From assembly GCA_947683425.1 (NCBI GenBank), contig CANTUQ010000078.1, forward strand, positions 4,247,001 to 4,311,000: DNA of 64,000 nt, given 5' to 3'. The stretch's first letter is position 1, and each line of letters opens with the position of its first letter. A model generated the notes under the pieces. It worked only from the letters and a program-made list of their open reading frames with translations. It was not told the DNA's origin and made no database searches. The position numbers and the translations under genes are program-made. Below, piece by piece: positions 23,402 to 35,610 of this stretch. Origin of the DNA: Excoecaria cochinchinensis (taxonomy: Eukaryota; Streptophyta; Magnoliopsida; Malpighiales; Euphorbiaceae).

Positions 23402-23780
23402 TTGCAATGTTTCTTCCAATAAAAAGTATGATTACTTATAATATTTAAAAACATAATCTGCTAATATGATTAAGCTATACTGAATTAACAACATTTATTA
23501 GTTTACAGCCACAAAATGGAGCATTTGGCCAATAATATATGTAAATATCATGCTTTTGGCACCTCTCCTATTCATAGAAATGTAGTGTTTTGGTAAACAA
23601 TACCAAACCTTTAAGAAGTACAATCAAATAAAACTCATAGAAACAGTAGAAAAAGAAACTTGAGAATGAGAAAGTGGTCATACTGATCTGCTTTATTAGT
23701 TTATTCTTTTGATTCATCCATATTAGGCGCAATGAAGTAACAGCAAAGCAAATATAATCTTTCAATTAAGACTAATTTTT
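23402..23780. other. Upstream flank of the chitinase gene
   Basis: No gene. AT-rich sequence leading into the TATA box; probably the native promoter region truncated by the CACTA element about 485 bp upstream of the start codon. Confidence 0.5.
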
Positions 23781-23782
23781 CA

Positions 23783-23790
23783 CTATAAAA
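23783..23790 (+). promoter_or_regulatory. TATA box of the chitinase gene
   Basis: CACTATAAAAGAGG lies about 100 bp before the ATG at 23887, followed by an A/C-rich untranslated leader without intervening ATG. This suits a plant class II promoter. Confidence 0.6.
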
Positions 23791-24516
23791 GAGGAGCTTC
23801 TCATAATAACTGAAGCACCAAAGCAGCAAATCCCAAGATAATTAATATTTGTTTCTCAAACTCAAAACAATTTTTTCAATTCGAGAATGGCATCGAATTC
23901 AGCAACCTCAGTTTTAGCCCTGTTATCATTAATTCTAACGCTTGTTGTAGGTTCAGAAGCTGGTGGAATAGCAATCTACTGGGGCCAGAATGGAAACGAA
24001 GGAACTTTAGCAGAAACCTGTGCAACAGGAAACTACGGCTACGTAATAATAGCATTCCTCGCTACTTTTGGGAATGGGCAGACTCCTATGATAAACCTTG
24101 CAGGCCATTGTGATCCGTACACCAATGGCTGCACCGGGTTGAGCTCCGATATCAAATCATGCCAAGCTAAAGGCATTAAAGTTATGCTTTCAATCGGAGG
24201 AGGAGCTGGTAGTTACTATCTTACTCTACTGAGGATGCAAGGCATGTTGCTATTTACCTTTGGAATAACTTCTTAGGTGGTCAATCTTCGTCTCGGCCGC
24301 TGGGTGCAGCTGTTCTAGATGGGATTGATTTTGACATTGAAGGAGGTACAAACCAACATTGGGATGATCTTGCCAGGTTCCTGTCAGGTTGTAGCAAAAA
24401 GGGTCAAAGAGTATACTTAACCGCGGCTCCCCAATGCCCTTTACCTGATGCTTGGGTAGGGAATGCTCTTGAGACAGGTCTTTTCGATTATGTTTGGGTT
24501 CAATTCTATAACAATC

Positions 24517-24827
24517 TGATAGGTCCAGTCAAAGCTAGATTAAAATTGCGAAGTAAATAGAATTCTCTTAGGGTGAGAATAAACCACAATAATTGACTTT
24601 GAATAAAAATAGTTATTTTTACTGAATAATTAAAGAGTATAAATACATAAAAAAAAATAACTACCTCTCCTAAACTTACGACCACGATCTGCAAATTAAA
24701 TTATTGAAATAACAACATAATAACTAACAACTTAGGATAAATTCTATCATGCCAGCAAATACTCAACGGCCCCCTCTACGTGACACATCCCCCTGCATGT
24801 TGATAGGAACACGTTCTTGGCTTATCA
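24517..24827 (-). repeat. LTR1 (311 bp)
   Basis: TGATAGG to CTTATCA; also holds GTTGATAGGAACACGTTCTT near its right end. Followed on the right by a purine tract on the minus strand. Confidence 0.9.
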
Positions 24828-26177
24828 ATACCTCCCTCTTTCAGTAGGACCTTGTCCTCAAGGTCCATGTCATTCAATGTATCCCTTTCCAGCAATAGAA
24901 GTTGTGGACCTCCACATCTATGTCCAGTAGTAAACCGTTCATCACATCTAAAACAAAGGCCTTGAGCTCTCTTTTGTTGCATCTCTTCCCATGACAAGCG
25001 CTTCAATGGGGGTACTGATTTTGTTTTTGTTGTGGTTAATGGCTCTAGTAGCGTTCATTCGCGATTGATTTTCTCATTCCACATGCGAGCAAGGCTAATG
25101 GCCTCCTTTAATGACCTTGGTTTGAACATTCGTATGTCGTCAGCAATTTCTGGTAGGAGACCTCCCATGAATGTCCCTACCAAAGCTTTTTGTGTCCAAC
25201 CTTGTACTCGATTTCCTAGCCGTTCAAACTCCTTCTGATAATCACATAAGGATCCCACCTGTTTAACCTTGGACAAGGCTTCATCAAAGTCCTCACATTC
25301 GGTAGGACCAAATCTTGCCCAAAGTTCTTAAAAAGTTTCCCATGTCACTTCTTTTCCTTCTTCTTTGTAGGCACGGTGTAGCCATTACCACCATTGATTA
25401 GCTTCACCTTGACGCCAATGACACTTTTTGTGCTCTAGTAGCGTTCGTTCGCGATTGATTTTCTCATTCCACATGCGAGCAAGGCTAATGGCCTCCTTTA
25501 ATGACCTTGGTTTGAACATTCGTATGTTGTCAGTAATTTCTGGTAGGAGGCCTCCCATGAATGTCCCTACCAAAGCTTTTTGTGTCCAACCTTGTACATG
25601 ATTTCCTAGCCGTTCAAACTCCTTCTGACAATCACATAAGGATCCCACCTGTTTAACCTTGGACAAGGCTTCATCAAAGTCCTCACATTCGGTAGGACCA
25701 AATCTTGCCCAAAGTTCTTGAAAAGTTTCCCATGTCACTTCTTTTCCTTCTTCTTTGTAGGCACGGTGTAGCCATTACCACCATTGATTAGCTTCACCTT
25801 GACGCCAATGACACTTTTTGTGCTGCCATGGTGCCTTGGTATTCGAAAAATTGTTCCACTTTGTTGAACCATTCAGTTGGATCATCACCAGAGTATCTTG
25901 GAAATTCAAGCTTTGCCAACTTTGATGAGAGCATATGTCTTTCTCCCTCTGTAGTCCCCTTAAACTCTTCTCTGTTGTTACGAGAATGACCACTACGGTC
26001 ATTGGTGTTGCTTTCGGATGCTTCTTTAGTTGAGACCAAGGCCACAGATAGCTCATTGATGGCTTTCTCCATGTGATGTAACTTATAATTAAGAGTAAGT
26101 TCTATCCAACTCAGACTATCTTAAAGTCCTCCAAGCTCAACTTCCAAATTTTCAATTCTTTCTTTGTTGGTTGCCAT
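24776..26177 (-). pseudogene. gag body 1, rearranged
   Basis: Starts at ATG 26177 (MATNKERIENLE by comparison with body 2). Next come LAKLEFPRYSGDDPTEWF and VEQFFEYQGT, a capsid core with WARFGPTECEDFDEALSK and MGGLLPEI, and finally a nucleocapsid knuckle CFRCDERFTTGHRC (CX2CX4HX4C) at about 24920-24960. The capsid segment is present twice because of a 390-bp tandem duplication, which also shifts the frame. The CCHC knuckle and iMet primer site differ from the Tat-type elements in this window and suit another gypsy lineage, probably chromovirus-like. Confidence 0.8.
25043..25822. repeat. 390-bp tandem duplication within gag
   Basis: 25043-25432 and 25433-25822 align end to end, each starting CTCTAGTAGCGTTC and ending GACACTTTTTGTG. 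They differ at only a few bases. The duplication is absent from gag body 2, so it arose after or separately from the three-LTR event. Confidence 0.9.
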
Positions 26178-26188
26178 CGTAATATATA

Positions 26189-26200
26189 GCTCTGATACCA
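26189..26200 (-). promoter_or_regulatory. iMet primer-binding site, body 1
   Basis: TGGTATCAGAGC on the minus strand directly follows LTR2, matching the 3' end of initiator-methionine tRNA. Confidence 0.85.
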
Positions 26201-26201
26201 A

Positions 26202-26503
26202 TAATAGGCCCCAGTCAAAGCTAGATTACAATTGCAAAGTAAATAGAATTCTCTTAGGGTGAGGATAAACAACAATAATTGACTTTGAATAAAAATACCC
26301 CCTTTTTACTGAATAATTAAAGAGTATAAATACATAAAGGAAATAACAGACTCTCCTAAACTTACGACCATGATCTGCAAATTAAATTATTTAAATAACA
26401 ACATATATAATAACTAACAACATAGGATAAATCCTATCATGCCAGCAAATACTATGTGACACATCCCCCTGCATGTTGATAGGAACACGTTCTTGGCTTA
26501 TCA
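26202..26503 (-). repeat. LTR2 (302 bp), shared middle LTR
   Basis: Aligns with LTR1 and LTR3 throughout. Its terminus has mutated to TAATAGG, and a small deletion removes the CAACGGC..CTC segment before TATGTGACACATCC. Confidence 0.88.
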
Positions 26504-28130
26504 ATACCTCCCTCTTTCAGTAGGACCTTGTCCTCAAGGTCCATGTCATTCAATGTATCCCTTTCCAGCAATAGAAGTTGTGGACCCACATCTATGTCCA
26601 GTAGTAAACCGTTCATCACATCTAAAACAAAGGCCTTGAGCTCTCTTTTGTTGCATCTCTTCCCATGACAAGCGTTTTAATGGGGGTACTGTTTTTGTTT
26701 TTGTTGTGGTCAATAGCTCTAGTAGCGTTCGTTCGCGATTGATTTTCTCATTCCACATGCGAGCAAGGCTAATGGCCTCCTTTAATGACCTTGGTTTGAA
26801 TATTCGTATGCCGTTAGCAATTTCTGGTAGGAGGCCTCCCATGAATGTCCCTACTAAAGCTTTTTGTGTCCAACCTTCAAACTCCTTTTGATAATCACGT
26901 AAGGATCCCACCTGTTTAACGTTAGACAAGGCTTCATGAAAGTCCTCACATTCGGTAGGACCAAATCTTGCCCAAAGTTCTTATTGAAAAGTTTCCCATG
27001 TCACTTTTTTTCCTTCTTCTTTGTAGGCACGATGTAGCCATTGCCAACATTAATTAGCTTCACCTTCGAGATGGTAAGACGCCAATGACACTCTTTGTGC
27101 TACCATGGTGCCTTGGTATTCGAAAAATTGTTCCACTCTGTTGAACCATTCAGTTGGATCATCACCAAGGTATCTTGGAAATTCAAGCTTTGCCAGCTTT
27201 GATGAGAACATATGTCTTCCTCCCTCTGTAGTCCCCTTAAACTCTTCTCTATTATTACGAGAATGACCACTCACTACAAGAAATCTGAGAAATAGAGACG
27301 AAAAATAGAGACGGAATTCCGTCTCTAATTAAAAATAGAGACAGAAATTTTCCGTCTCTATTTCGTCTTTCTCTAAAAATTAGAGACCAAAATGTTCCGT
27401 CTCTATTTTTAGAGACGGAATTGAGTTTCTATCTCTAAAACACTACAAAAAAAGGAAATTAGCGACGGACATTTCCATCGCTAATTGGGCAATTTCCGTC
27501 GCTAATTTATTTTAGCGACGCCACGACTAACTGTCGCAAATAGCTCCATCGCAAAAAATTTGCGACTAAAATATAATACCGTCGCTAAAAATAACGACGA
27601 AAAAACAGTCGCAAAAAATAAAAAATTTAGTCGCTAAATAACCCCTAAAACTAGTAAATTAAAAATATTAGCGACGGATAATCCGTCGCTAAAAATATTA
27701 AATTTACATTTTTTCTATTATTATTATTATTATTATTACATCAAAAATTATATTTATGTAAATAATAATTATACAATATTATTAACAATACTATAAATTT
27801 AAAAAATATAATATCATAGAAACACTATTAAAATATAACTCCAAAAATGGGCAGCCATAACTGGATCAAAAATAATAAAAATAAATAAAAAGGTGGCAGT
27901 ATAAGCCACTATCATTAAGCAATCAGTAATTGCTAGAATTCAGGATAACCTAGCTGCAAGGGCATGAAACACAAAAGGCTACATTTATTTTCATTAAACA
28001 CAGTTTTAATAACTATTGCATCCTGACAAAGATCACCAAATATCCTGGGATCAGATGCTAGCAAAAGCTTCTCTAAGAATACCCCGAAACTGTAACTTAC
28101 ACAGAAAATATATTCATAGCTACTCAAAAT

Positions 28131-29114
28131 TCATGCATCATTTTCTGCCTCTACTTCATCACCATTCATAATTTGGTACAAATATTCCTGTGCTTCTTCC
28201 AGTGCAGATTCGTTAGCATCAGCACCATACAATATCTTCTTAACAGCAACAGCCATCTGTAAACATATCGACAAAAGGCATAAAATGAATATAAGTACAG
28301 CATCTTTGATAATTTGATATGAATATAAGTACAGTACAACATTCTTTTTCTTTATAACTCTTACAGGGACATCCTCCAAATCAGGAGTTTGACAGAGTAG
28401 TTCTATGTCCCGTAATTTCGCAAAGTAAAAATCAAAGTAAAAATGTAGAGGTTGAGAGAGCATCCAGAGGATACGAAAAATTTATTTATAGCAATTGCTA
28501 GCAAAAATTTTGAATAAGTGAAACAAATCAAGCAAGACTATCCATATTGATGGACATCAAATGATCATATACACAAAAGCTATGTGAAATAAAACCACGT
28601 TCTGAAATTATACTACAAATGCTCAGCAATGTTTTGAGTTCACTGCTACCAAATTTAGTTGCATTATATTTCAATTTCCGAGCTCAAATTGATAAACGTT
28701 CTCAAATTCAAGTCTTCTTTCCCAAAGGCACCAACAAGCAGTCTGGAAAAGATAATGCCAACTCAATGATTGATCCACCAAGGAATCAACATACCAAATA
28801 AAATGCTGGACAAGAAAATGTAGCACCACAAAAATCCAGGAATGAAGTAATCAAAATTGAAAGTTCCTACAGATAGTAAATATATTCTCCTCTTTGATCT
28901 ATTATATAACTTCACAAATGTCAATTCACTGATGAGTCCAGGGCTTTGTCCAAGGCATGAGCATTAAAATGATCAAGTACAAAATGATGACTAACAAAGA
29001 TAGCTAAAAAAAAAATTACTGGAATTACCTTTTCAATTTTCAACTTGTTAAATACATCTTGCAGAACCTTGTAATTTTGGATCATATCATATTCTATCTT
29101 TGCATCAAGTTCAC
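28131..29114 (-). pseudogene. EB1: EB1 microtubule plus-end protein, captured exons
   Basis: EB1 tracks growing microtubule ends; it has an N-terminal calponin-homology domain and a C-terminal EB1 dimerisation domain. Exon at 29029-29114 (acceptor CACAG, donor AAAAG|GTAATT) encodes part of the CH domain: IEYDMIQNYKVLQDVFNKLK. The exon ending at 28365 reads DFYFAKLRDIELLCQTP, the EB1-domain signature, then donor GTAAGA. The last exon, 28131-28256 (acceptor TTTACAG), reads MAVAVKKILYGADANESALE and ends in a stop. Introns and splice sites are retained, so capture was from DNA, not from mRNA. The middle of the protein (rest of CH domain and linker) is missing. Confidence 0.9.
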
Positions 29115-29735
29115 CTGTGATTTATGACATAAAACTTAAGGAAAAACTATTACATAAAAAGAAAAATTTATGACATAAAACTTAAGGATAAAACTTAAGA
29201 ATGTTAAATTCAATTTCTGACAGTTAGAATGTTAAAAATAGGGCAGGGCCTCGCTTTTATTAAACGCTCTCGCTTCCACTAAAATTATTGCCAATAACCA
29301 AAAATTCAAGTAAGAAAATTAAAGTAGAAGAAAAACATAACCCCTAAAATGAGGGCAAAAAAAAAAAAATCTAATCTTTGCCTTGAAACGAAAAATGAGA
29401 GGTTGCATATCACCATTTTGTTTTCAAAAAAAAGGAGGTCCAGAAGACGCCTTTTCTGGAAAACAAAACCCCCTTTCAGAGCACTATCCATCATCCCTAT
29501 GTTCGATGCCATTTCCTCTTCTCTATTCGCTTCCTTATTCTTCCTGTCTCTTCTCTTACTTTGCCCCACAAAAACCCAAGTTTGTCCTCTTCGTATAAGG
29601 GAAACTGAACTCAGAAAGCACAAAACTTGGAGACGGGAAAGAGAGGAGGAGAGAAGAAATGGGAAAGAATGTGAAGATGTTTCGATTCAATAGAGAAGAA
29701 GAATTAAAGAGGAGAGCTTGAAATTAGGGATTTAC

Positions 29736-29890
29736 CAGATCTAGCGCGCGACAAAAGGGAAGGGGACGCTGGAGTGCAGGGCGAGCGGCGGCGGAATAGA
29801 GATGCCGGAGGGTGGTGGCTGACCAGGGGGCAAGACCAATCGCAGGGGATTGGGGATTGGGCAAATGTCTCTCTGCGTTTTTTAATTTGG
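29736..29890 (-). other. GC-rich first-exon-like block of the EB1 CACTA
   Basis: A GC-rich stretch on the minus strand ends at GCGCGCTAGATCTG|GTAAAT, a good donor pointing toward the EB1 exons. The source gene is not recognised. Confidence 0.45.
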
Positions 29891-30784
29891 GTGGGAACTA
29901 AAATTTAGGGGGTTTAGGTTTTCTGTAACCTATTTATTATTCGAAAATTAGCGACTAAAACGTGTTAGTCGCTAAACACTTAAAATTAATTCTATTTCTA
30001 TACCGACACTTTAATTCAGTCGTTAATACTGTCGCTAAAATAATTTTGAAATAACGACAGTATTTTTAGTCGCTATTTTTTAGCGACTAAATTTTTTGTC
30101 GCTATTTTGTCACAAAAAAATGCGCCAATTTTTAGCGACTGAATTCCATAATCAGTCGCTAAATTGCAATTAACATCAAAAAAATTCAATTTCACGACTG
30201 AAACATTATTTAGTCGCAATTTAGCGACAAAATTTTTTAGTCGCTAAATTCAGTCGCTAAACCGTTGTTTTTTTGTAGTGAAAATAGAGACGGAAACATG
30301 CGTTCCATCTCTATTTTTAGAGACTGAAAGGCCCCTTTCGTCTTTATTCCGTCTCTATTTTTAGAGACGGAAGGGGCCTTTCGGTCTCTAAAAATAGAGA
30401 CGGAACGCACATTTCCGTCTCTATTTTTAGAGACGGAAACTCAATTCCGTCTCTAAAAATAGAGACGGAATAAATTATTCCGTCTCTATTTTTAGAGACG
30501 AAATATCAATTCCATCTCTATTTTTATTGGATTTTTTTTAATATATTAAAATGAATAATATTAAATTTAAAATTTCCTTAATTTTATATAATGAATTTTC
30601 GTCTCTACTTTATTGGTATTTATTTTTAATATATTAAAAATAAATAATGTTAAATTTAAATTATTCTTAATTTTATATAATGAAAAAATTTAAATAAATA
30701 TGAAAATATTGTATTATATAATGTATTAATATATAAAAAGTGTAGTGAGATTACAAATAAAAAAAGACAACAATTCTAAAAGTA

Positions 30785-32516
30785 ATAACTAAGATGGAGG
30801 AGAATGCGGACGATCAGCAGACGGTGCTTGCGGGTCAGCAGGTAATCTACGGCTAATGAAGTCCTCCAGCCTATTGATACGGTCCATTAGTACGCCGACC
30901 GTATCGCGTAACTCAATGACCTCATTGGTAGTTGCCGCAAGCCTAGTAGCCGTAGCCGAGGAGGAGGAGGACGCATGCGAATAACAAACATTCGCGTAGG
31001 AGCCCAAACCAAAGACCCGTCCACGGCGATCCCTACCGCCAACAGCCTCATAATATACGCGAGCATGATCAACATTATCGCCGTCCGTCTGCTGACTCTG
31101 AAGACTCTCTACTACTCGCTCCTGTAATAAAAATTAACTGAATGTTATGTAAATAGTAAAATGAAACTAAGAGGTTAAAAGAAAATGAATATTAAGTTTT
31201 GAAATTAGCGTATATGAATTTGTCTAGCACGATTGCTGACGAATGTCACACCGTCATGATTCCGCGTATGAGTGTGTAAGAATAACTCATGAGGATAAGG
31301 TGGCCGGCCTATAGAAGACTCCTAATAACAAGAATACATGTAGATATGTATTGTTATTTTAACGCCAACGTAATAGAAACGTGAGTCCCAACACTAATAG
31401 TTGTCCATAATTTAAAAAAATTTCGGATGAATTTCCCCTATATATTTAACAAACCTTCTGTTCAAACATCAAGAAAATACATTTACATTTATATTATCAC
31501 CCATAAAAATCCATATCAAACTCCTTTTACAATTTATTGCCCATCCTCCTTCATTCAATCAAACGTTATGATTATTGTCAAGAGTTGTAACTATTCTGGT
31601 GAATAAATTGTTCACGCAGTAACAAGCTAATGCAATATGGACTAAATAGTATCATTTAAGAAGATAGATATGTGAGTACTTACAAGTCTGTTAGCATGCT
31701 CTTGATGGGACAATGTTCCTCCAGTGTGTATGGCAACACTAACCCCTTCTGGTCCTCCCATCCTATTAGTGGAATTTCGATCGGCGATGGAAACGGCTTC
31801 GGCTAATGACCAGTACTGCATCCAGTTTGCCCAAATGTCTTCACTTAAATACCTTGGTTGTTCACCTTTTGCGTACAGCTTATTAAGAAAATCCTTGTAA
31901 CGAACACGGGCTCATTTTTCCCAAACGCCGATTATATAGTAATTAACATACAAAAAGTCGAAATATTTTAAATAAGTTATTTACCTGAAACTCTCGAAAG
32001 TAGAACATCTTTGTCTCCTGAGAGATATTTTTCCACAAATATCCATTAAATTCAAATCTCTCCTTGAATGTACCAGTCATCGTGCAGGAGCACGTACCAG
32101 AGGGGATAAATCTGGATGAGAATGAAAATGTAATTGTACGATGAATACACCTATTACAGAGTATGTTAAAAAAAAATTTATAACTCACTGTTTTTCGGCA
32201 ATGACAACATATATCCGCCCGTCAATGCCAACCGAACCAAGTAATGGACCTTCAACAGTATCAGGCGATCACCGTGATGGTTCAAACGGATTCGCTGAAC
32301 TAGGCGCTTCGGTAGACGTCGTTGCAGCCGAGGATGGCGGGCATGGATAACTGGCAATGAAGATGCCATGCCCATACGGGGAGGTGCTGATGTAGGAGAT
32401 GATCCATCCCCTTGACTGTCCGCTCCTGACATAGACGAGCGCATCCTGGCCCTCGGAGGTTGCATCGATCCCGTCCGCCTCCTATTATTCATGTTTTGAC
32501 CTGAAAATATTAACAA
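30785..32516 (-). pseudogene. Ptta/En-Spm (TnpA-like) transposon protein
   Basis: Plant CACTA elements carry a second gene whose product binds subterminal repeats. Minus-strand exons can be followed. The first has NNRRRTGSMQPPRARMRSSM and, in another frame, EGPLLGSVGIDGRIYVV. Next is KERFEFNGYLWKNIS. Then come VRYKDFLNKLYA, PRYLSEDIWANWMQYW and NSTNRMGGPEGVSVAIHTGG. The last exon has RVYYEAVGG, a short coiled stretch (VIELRDTVGVLMDRINRLEDF), and ends before 30785. The order and motifs are those of the Ptta/En/Spm transposase family. One frameshift lies in the first exon. Confidence 0.8.
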
Positions 32517-32809
32517 TCATAATTAGACATTAAATTATTACATGTACATGATTATCTCAGTCAATAATGCAAATGTCTAAATTATATAAGTTAATTGAAA
32601 CATAAATAACTAATGATATTAGAATTATGCATTTTACTCACGTGGGCGAACAATTATTTGCTATCATCTGCATTATTATCACAATTTTCTTCATTTTCTG
32701 AGTAATTAGAATCAAATTCGCTTTCCAATTCAAATGTAGACTTGGATTTCTCATCAGATCCAATGTCAACAAATTTATTGTCCACACTATTCAAAGGTTC
32801 ATTATCCCT

Positions 32810-34402
32810 CTATGGCAAGTTTTCATTTATTTCATGACCCTCCACCTCCTCTTCCTGAAAAGCCTTGCTTTCAATTCGTTTGTCTTGTCTTGCGGCTTTC
32901 ATTTCAAATATGCCCCTGGGTAATACCTTACAAACTGCCAACCAATCCAGTTTATCTCGTCTAAGGCTAGGAAAAGGAAGGTAATACACCTGAGTTGCTT
33001 GCATGGCCAACACAAAAGGTTCAAAATTAGCAAGTCTTCTCCTTTGATTGATTTCGACCAAGTTGTAGGCACAGTTGACTTTGATTCCGACATTGGGTGT
33101 TGGATCAAACCATTCGCACTTAAATAGCACACAATGTTTTATTGGCAAAGCAGGGTATTCAATTTCAAAGATTTCTGTAATTTTACCATAATAATCCATC
33201 AATTCACCCTTAATGCAAACTCCACTGTTTGTAGTTGCCCTATTGTTATCATGCGATTGTGTATGATATTTGAAGCCGTTGATGAAATAAACTGGGTAAG
33301 ATTTAACAGTACGCAAAGGTCCTTTAGCAACTTCGGAGATGAAATTATTTTCAATTGGATTTTGTGACGCCTGCATAACGAAAATTTTAATTGCTATTTA
33401 ATCCATTTACATAAAAAAATTATATGGTACTTGTTGTAATTTGCAATCGAAACTTACATATGTCTTGAACCATGAAGGGAAGTGTTTTTCGACTTCTTTA
33501 TTGATATCATTTTGCATTATATGTGGCATAAGCTCCCGTAACCATTCCTCATATAAACTGCATCCAACCACAGTAGCAATTATATATCCATTTTAGTTGC
33601 AATAAATAAATTAGCAACTTCAAACGATCAATTACGCTTACTGCACAAATGGTTGAATTTCTTCACAATTCAGTAATATGTAGCCATGTGCAACATCTAA
33701 TTTATAATCTGTAAGCATTCTTCTAGTTGCACGTCCATGGGATCGACCTGGATACGTGAATATCCGTAAATTTCCTTCATTGGCACTTAGATCTCCACCA
33801 TTGTCATTACGAGGAATTTTTTGGCTTCTCGTGATAACATGCGGCTCAAAGTAATGAGAATAAAATGTACTTGCTTCTTCAATCAAGTACGCATTGCATA
33901 TAGAACCTTCAACTCGAGCTTTATTTTTGACATTTTTTTTCAAATGATACAGATACCTACATGAAAATTGTTAATCACGTTAACATCAGCCTAACAAATT
34001 GTGAAACCATCTCTATATATATATTTCAAGAATTGGCATTTACCTTTCGAATGGATACATCCATTTATACTGAACGGGTCCTGCCAGTTTGGCCTCATGT
34101 GCTAAATGTACCGGTAAATGTTCCATAATGTCAAAAAAGTTTGGTGGAAATATTCCCTCCAATTTGCAAATGATTACCAGAATTTCTCCCTCTAGTTTTT
34201 CCATATCAGCCATTGTTATCTCAGAGGAAGTCAAGTTTTTGAAAAATAAGCTTAACTCAGTTATTGCTTCCCAAACTTTAGAAGGCAACAATTCACGAAA
34301 AGAGACCGGCATCAGCCTTTGTATGAAAACGTGGCAAACATGGCTTTTCATTCCGAACAATTTGAATTTTCTCATATCAACACACCTCTCTAAGTTTGAC
34401 AC
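32810..34402 (-). pseudogene. TNP2-like CACTA transposase, C-terminal half
   Basis: TNP2/TnpD is the CACTA transposase. Visible on the minus strand: GMKSHVCHVFIQRLMPVSF and FPPNFFDIMEHLPVHL, ending PFER|GTAAAT (34044-34402). The next exon (to 33957) has VRVEGS-type KARVEGSICNAYLIEEA. A short exon follows near 33460-33560 (EEWLRELMPHIMQNDI). A DUF4216-like exon covers 32810-33371 (VYFINGFKYHTQSHDNNRAT, VLFKCEWFDP). These are the DUF4218 and DUF4216 regions. The upstream transposase_21 region with the catalytic residues should lie right of 34402 but is replaced by about 200 bp of AT-rich sequence. Confidence 0.85.
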
Positions 34403-34619
34403 ATATCAACACATTAGCTATTATGAATTAATTGGAACAAATTACATTGAAAAATAACCATTACAAATTAATTAACATAAATTAAAACAAATAACATTAC
34501 AAAATATAAATTAAATAGAATAATAAAAATAATATCAAAATATTAACCAATAAAATAAATTAACACATAAATATTATATAATACATAAATAAAATAACAC
34601 AAAAAAAAATTGTAGAAAA

Positions 34620-34990
34620 AAAAAATTTACCTCTAGTTGCAGATCTGGCCGCCGACGGGGAGGAGGGGGAGCAGCGGCGTCGGCATCGGCGTGGGCGAGG
34701 GGGAGGAAGCCGGATCGCGCGTCGACGGGGAGGAAGGGGAGCACCGGCGTCGGCGGCGGGGAAGAGAGGCAAACGCGGCGGGGAAGAAAGGGAGGGGGAA
34801 AGAAAGGGAAAAGGGAAGAAGGACGGTGGGGAGGGGGGAGGCGCGGTGGCGGGGGAGGAATATCTCGTCGGACGGCGGTGGGGAGAGGGGCTGCGCAGGT
34901 TCTGCCGGCTAGGGGAGGGAAGGGGAGAAAGGAGAAAAAGAAAAAGGAGAGAAGGAAAAGAAGGAGAGAGAAAAGAAGGGATTCAGTAAA
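34620..34990 (-). other. GC-rich first-exon-like block of the large CACTA
   Basis: Strongly GC-rich, G-biased on the plus strand. Read on the minus strand it runs from a CT-rich leader to GATCTGCAACTAGAG|GTAAAT, a donor. Base composition is unlike the flanks, pointing to captured host sequence or a CACTA promoter module. Source not recognised. Confidence 0.5.
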
Positions 34991-35610
34991 AAATATCCCA
35001 AAAAATAGAGACGGAATTTTGTTTTCCGTCTCTATTTAGAGACGGAACACAAATACCGTCTCTAATGTTAGAGACGAAAAATAAATTCCGTCTCTAAATA
35101 GAGACGGGACGAAAAATCGATTCCGTCTCTATTTAGAGACGGAATCAATATTCCGTCTCTAAATAGAGAGGGAAATAATTTCGTCTCTATTTAGAGACGA
35201 AAATATTTTTCCGTCTCTAAATTTAGAGACGAAAAATTGATTCCGTCTCTAAAGAGAGACGGAATATATTTTTCGTCTCTAATTTTAGAGATGGAACTTT
35301 TTTCCGTCTCTAAATAGAGACGAAAATAATTCCGTCTCTATTTAGAGACGGAAAAAAATTTTCGTCTCTAAAATTTGAGATGGAAAATTTTTTCCATCTC
35401 TAAATAGAGACGGAAAAGTATTCGGTCTCAAAATGTGAAGGAAACCTAGCGCGCCACTTTTAGAGACGAAAATTTAGAGACGAAAATTTTTCCGTTTCCA
35501 AATAGAGATGAAAATAATTTTCCGTCTCTAAATAGAGACGGAAACTGTTTTCCGTCTCTATTTAGAGACGAAAACGTTTTTCCGTCTCTATTTTTCGTTT
35601 CTATTTTTCA
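34990..35610. repeat. CACTA subterminal inverted-motif array
   Basis: More than twenty copies of GAGACGGAA/TTCCGTCTC and variants in alternating orientation, making many short hairpins. This is the probable binding region for TnpA-like protein. Confidence 0.9.

Larger units (their letters stand above)
27441..30280 (-). mobile_element. Nested CACTA carrying EB1 exons (Pack-CACTA)
   Basis: CACTACAAAAAAAGG (27441) to TTTTTTTGTAGTG (30280), flanked by AAA on both sides. Subterminal motifs are of a different family from the host CACTA: TTAGCGACGG and CCGTCGCTAA (about 27460-27690 and 29945-30265). No transposase. The minus strand reads: CT-rich and GC-rich leader ending GATCTG|GTAAAT at 29736, then EB1 exons at 29029-29114, about 28365-28433 and 28131-28256. 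Confidence 0.9.

Noticed and set aside
29306..29693. Overlapping frames on both strands near the EB1 cargo
   Set aside because: AT/CT-biased low-complexity sequence between exon-like blocks; no match to EB1 or other families I know.
34637..34912. Gly/Arg-rich plus-strand frame
   Set aside because: Low-complexity GC-rich sequence; the credible reading is an exon-like block on the minus strand ending in a GT donor.
27290..35600. CRISPR-like array (regular GAGACGGAA/TTCCGTCTC repeats)
   Set aside because: Plant nuclear DNA, motifs alternate in orientation with irregular spacing and lie at CACTA ends; they are subterminal transposase-binding repeats.
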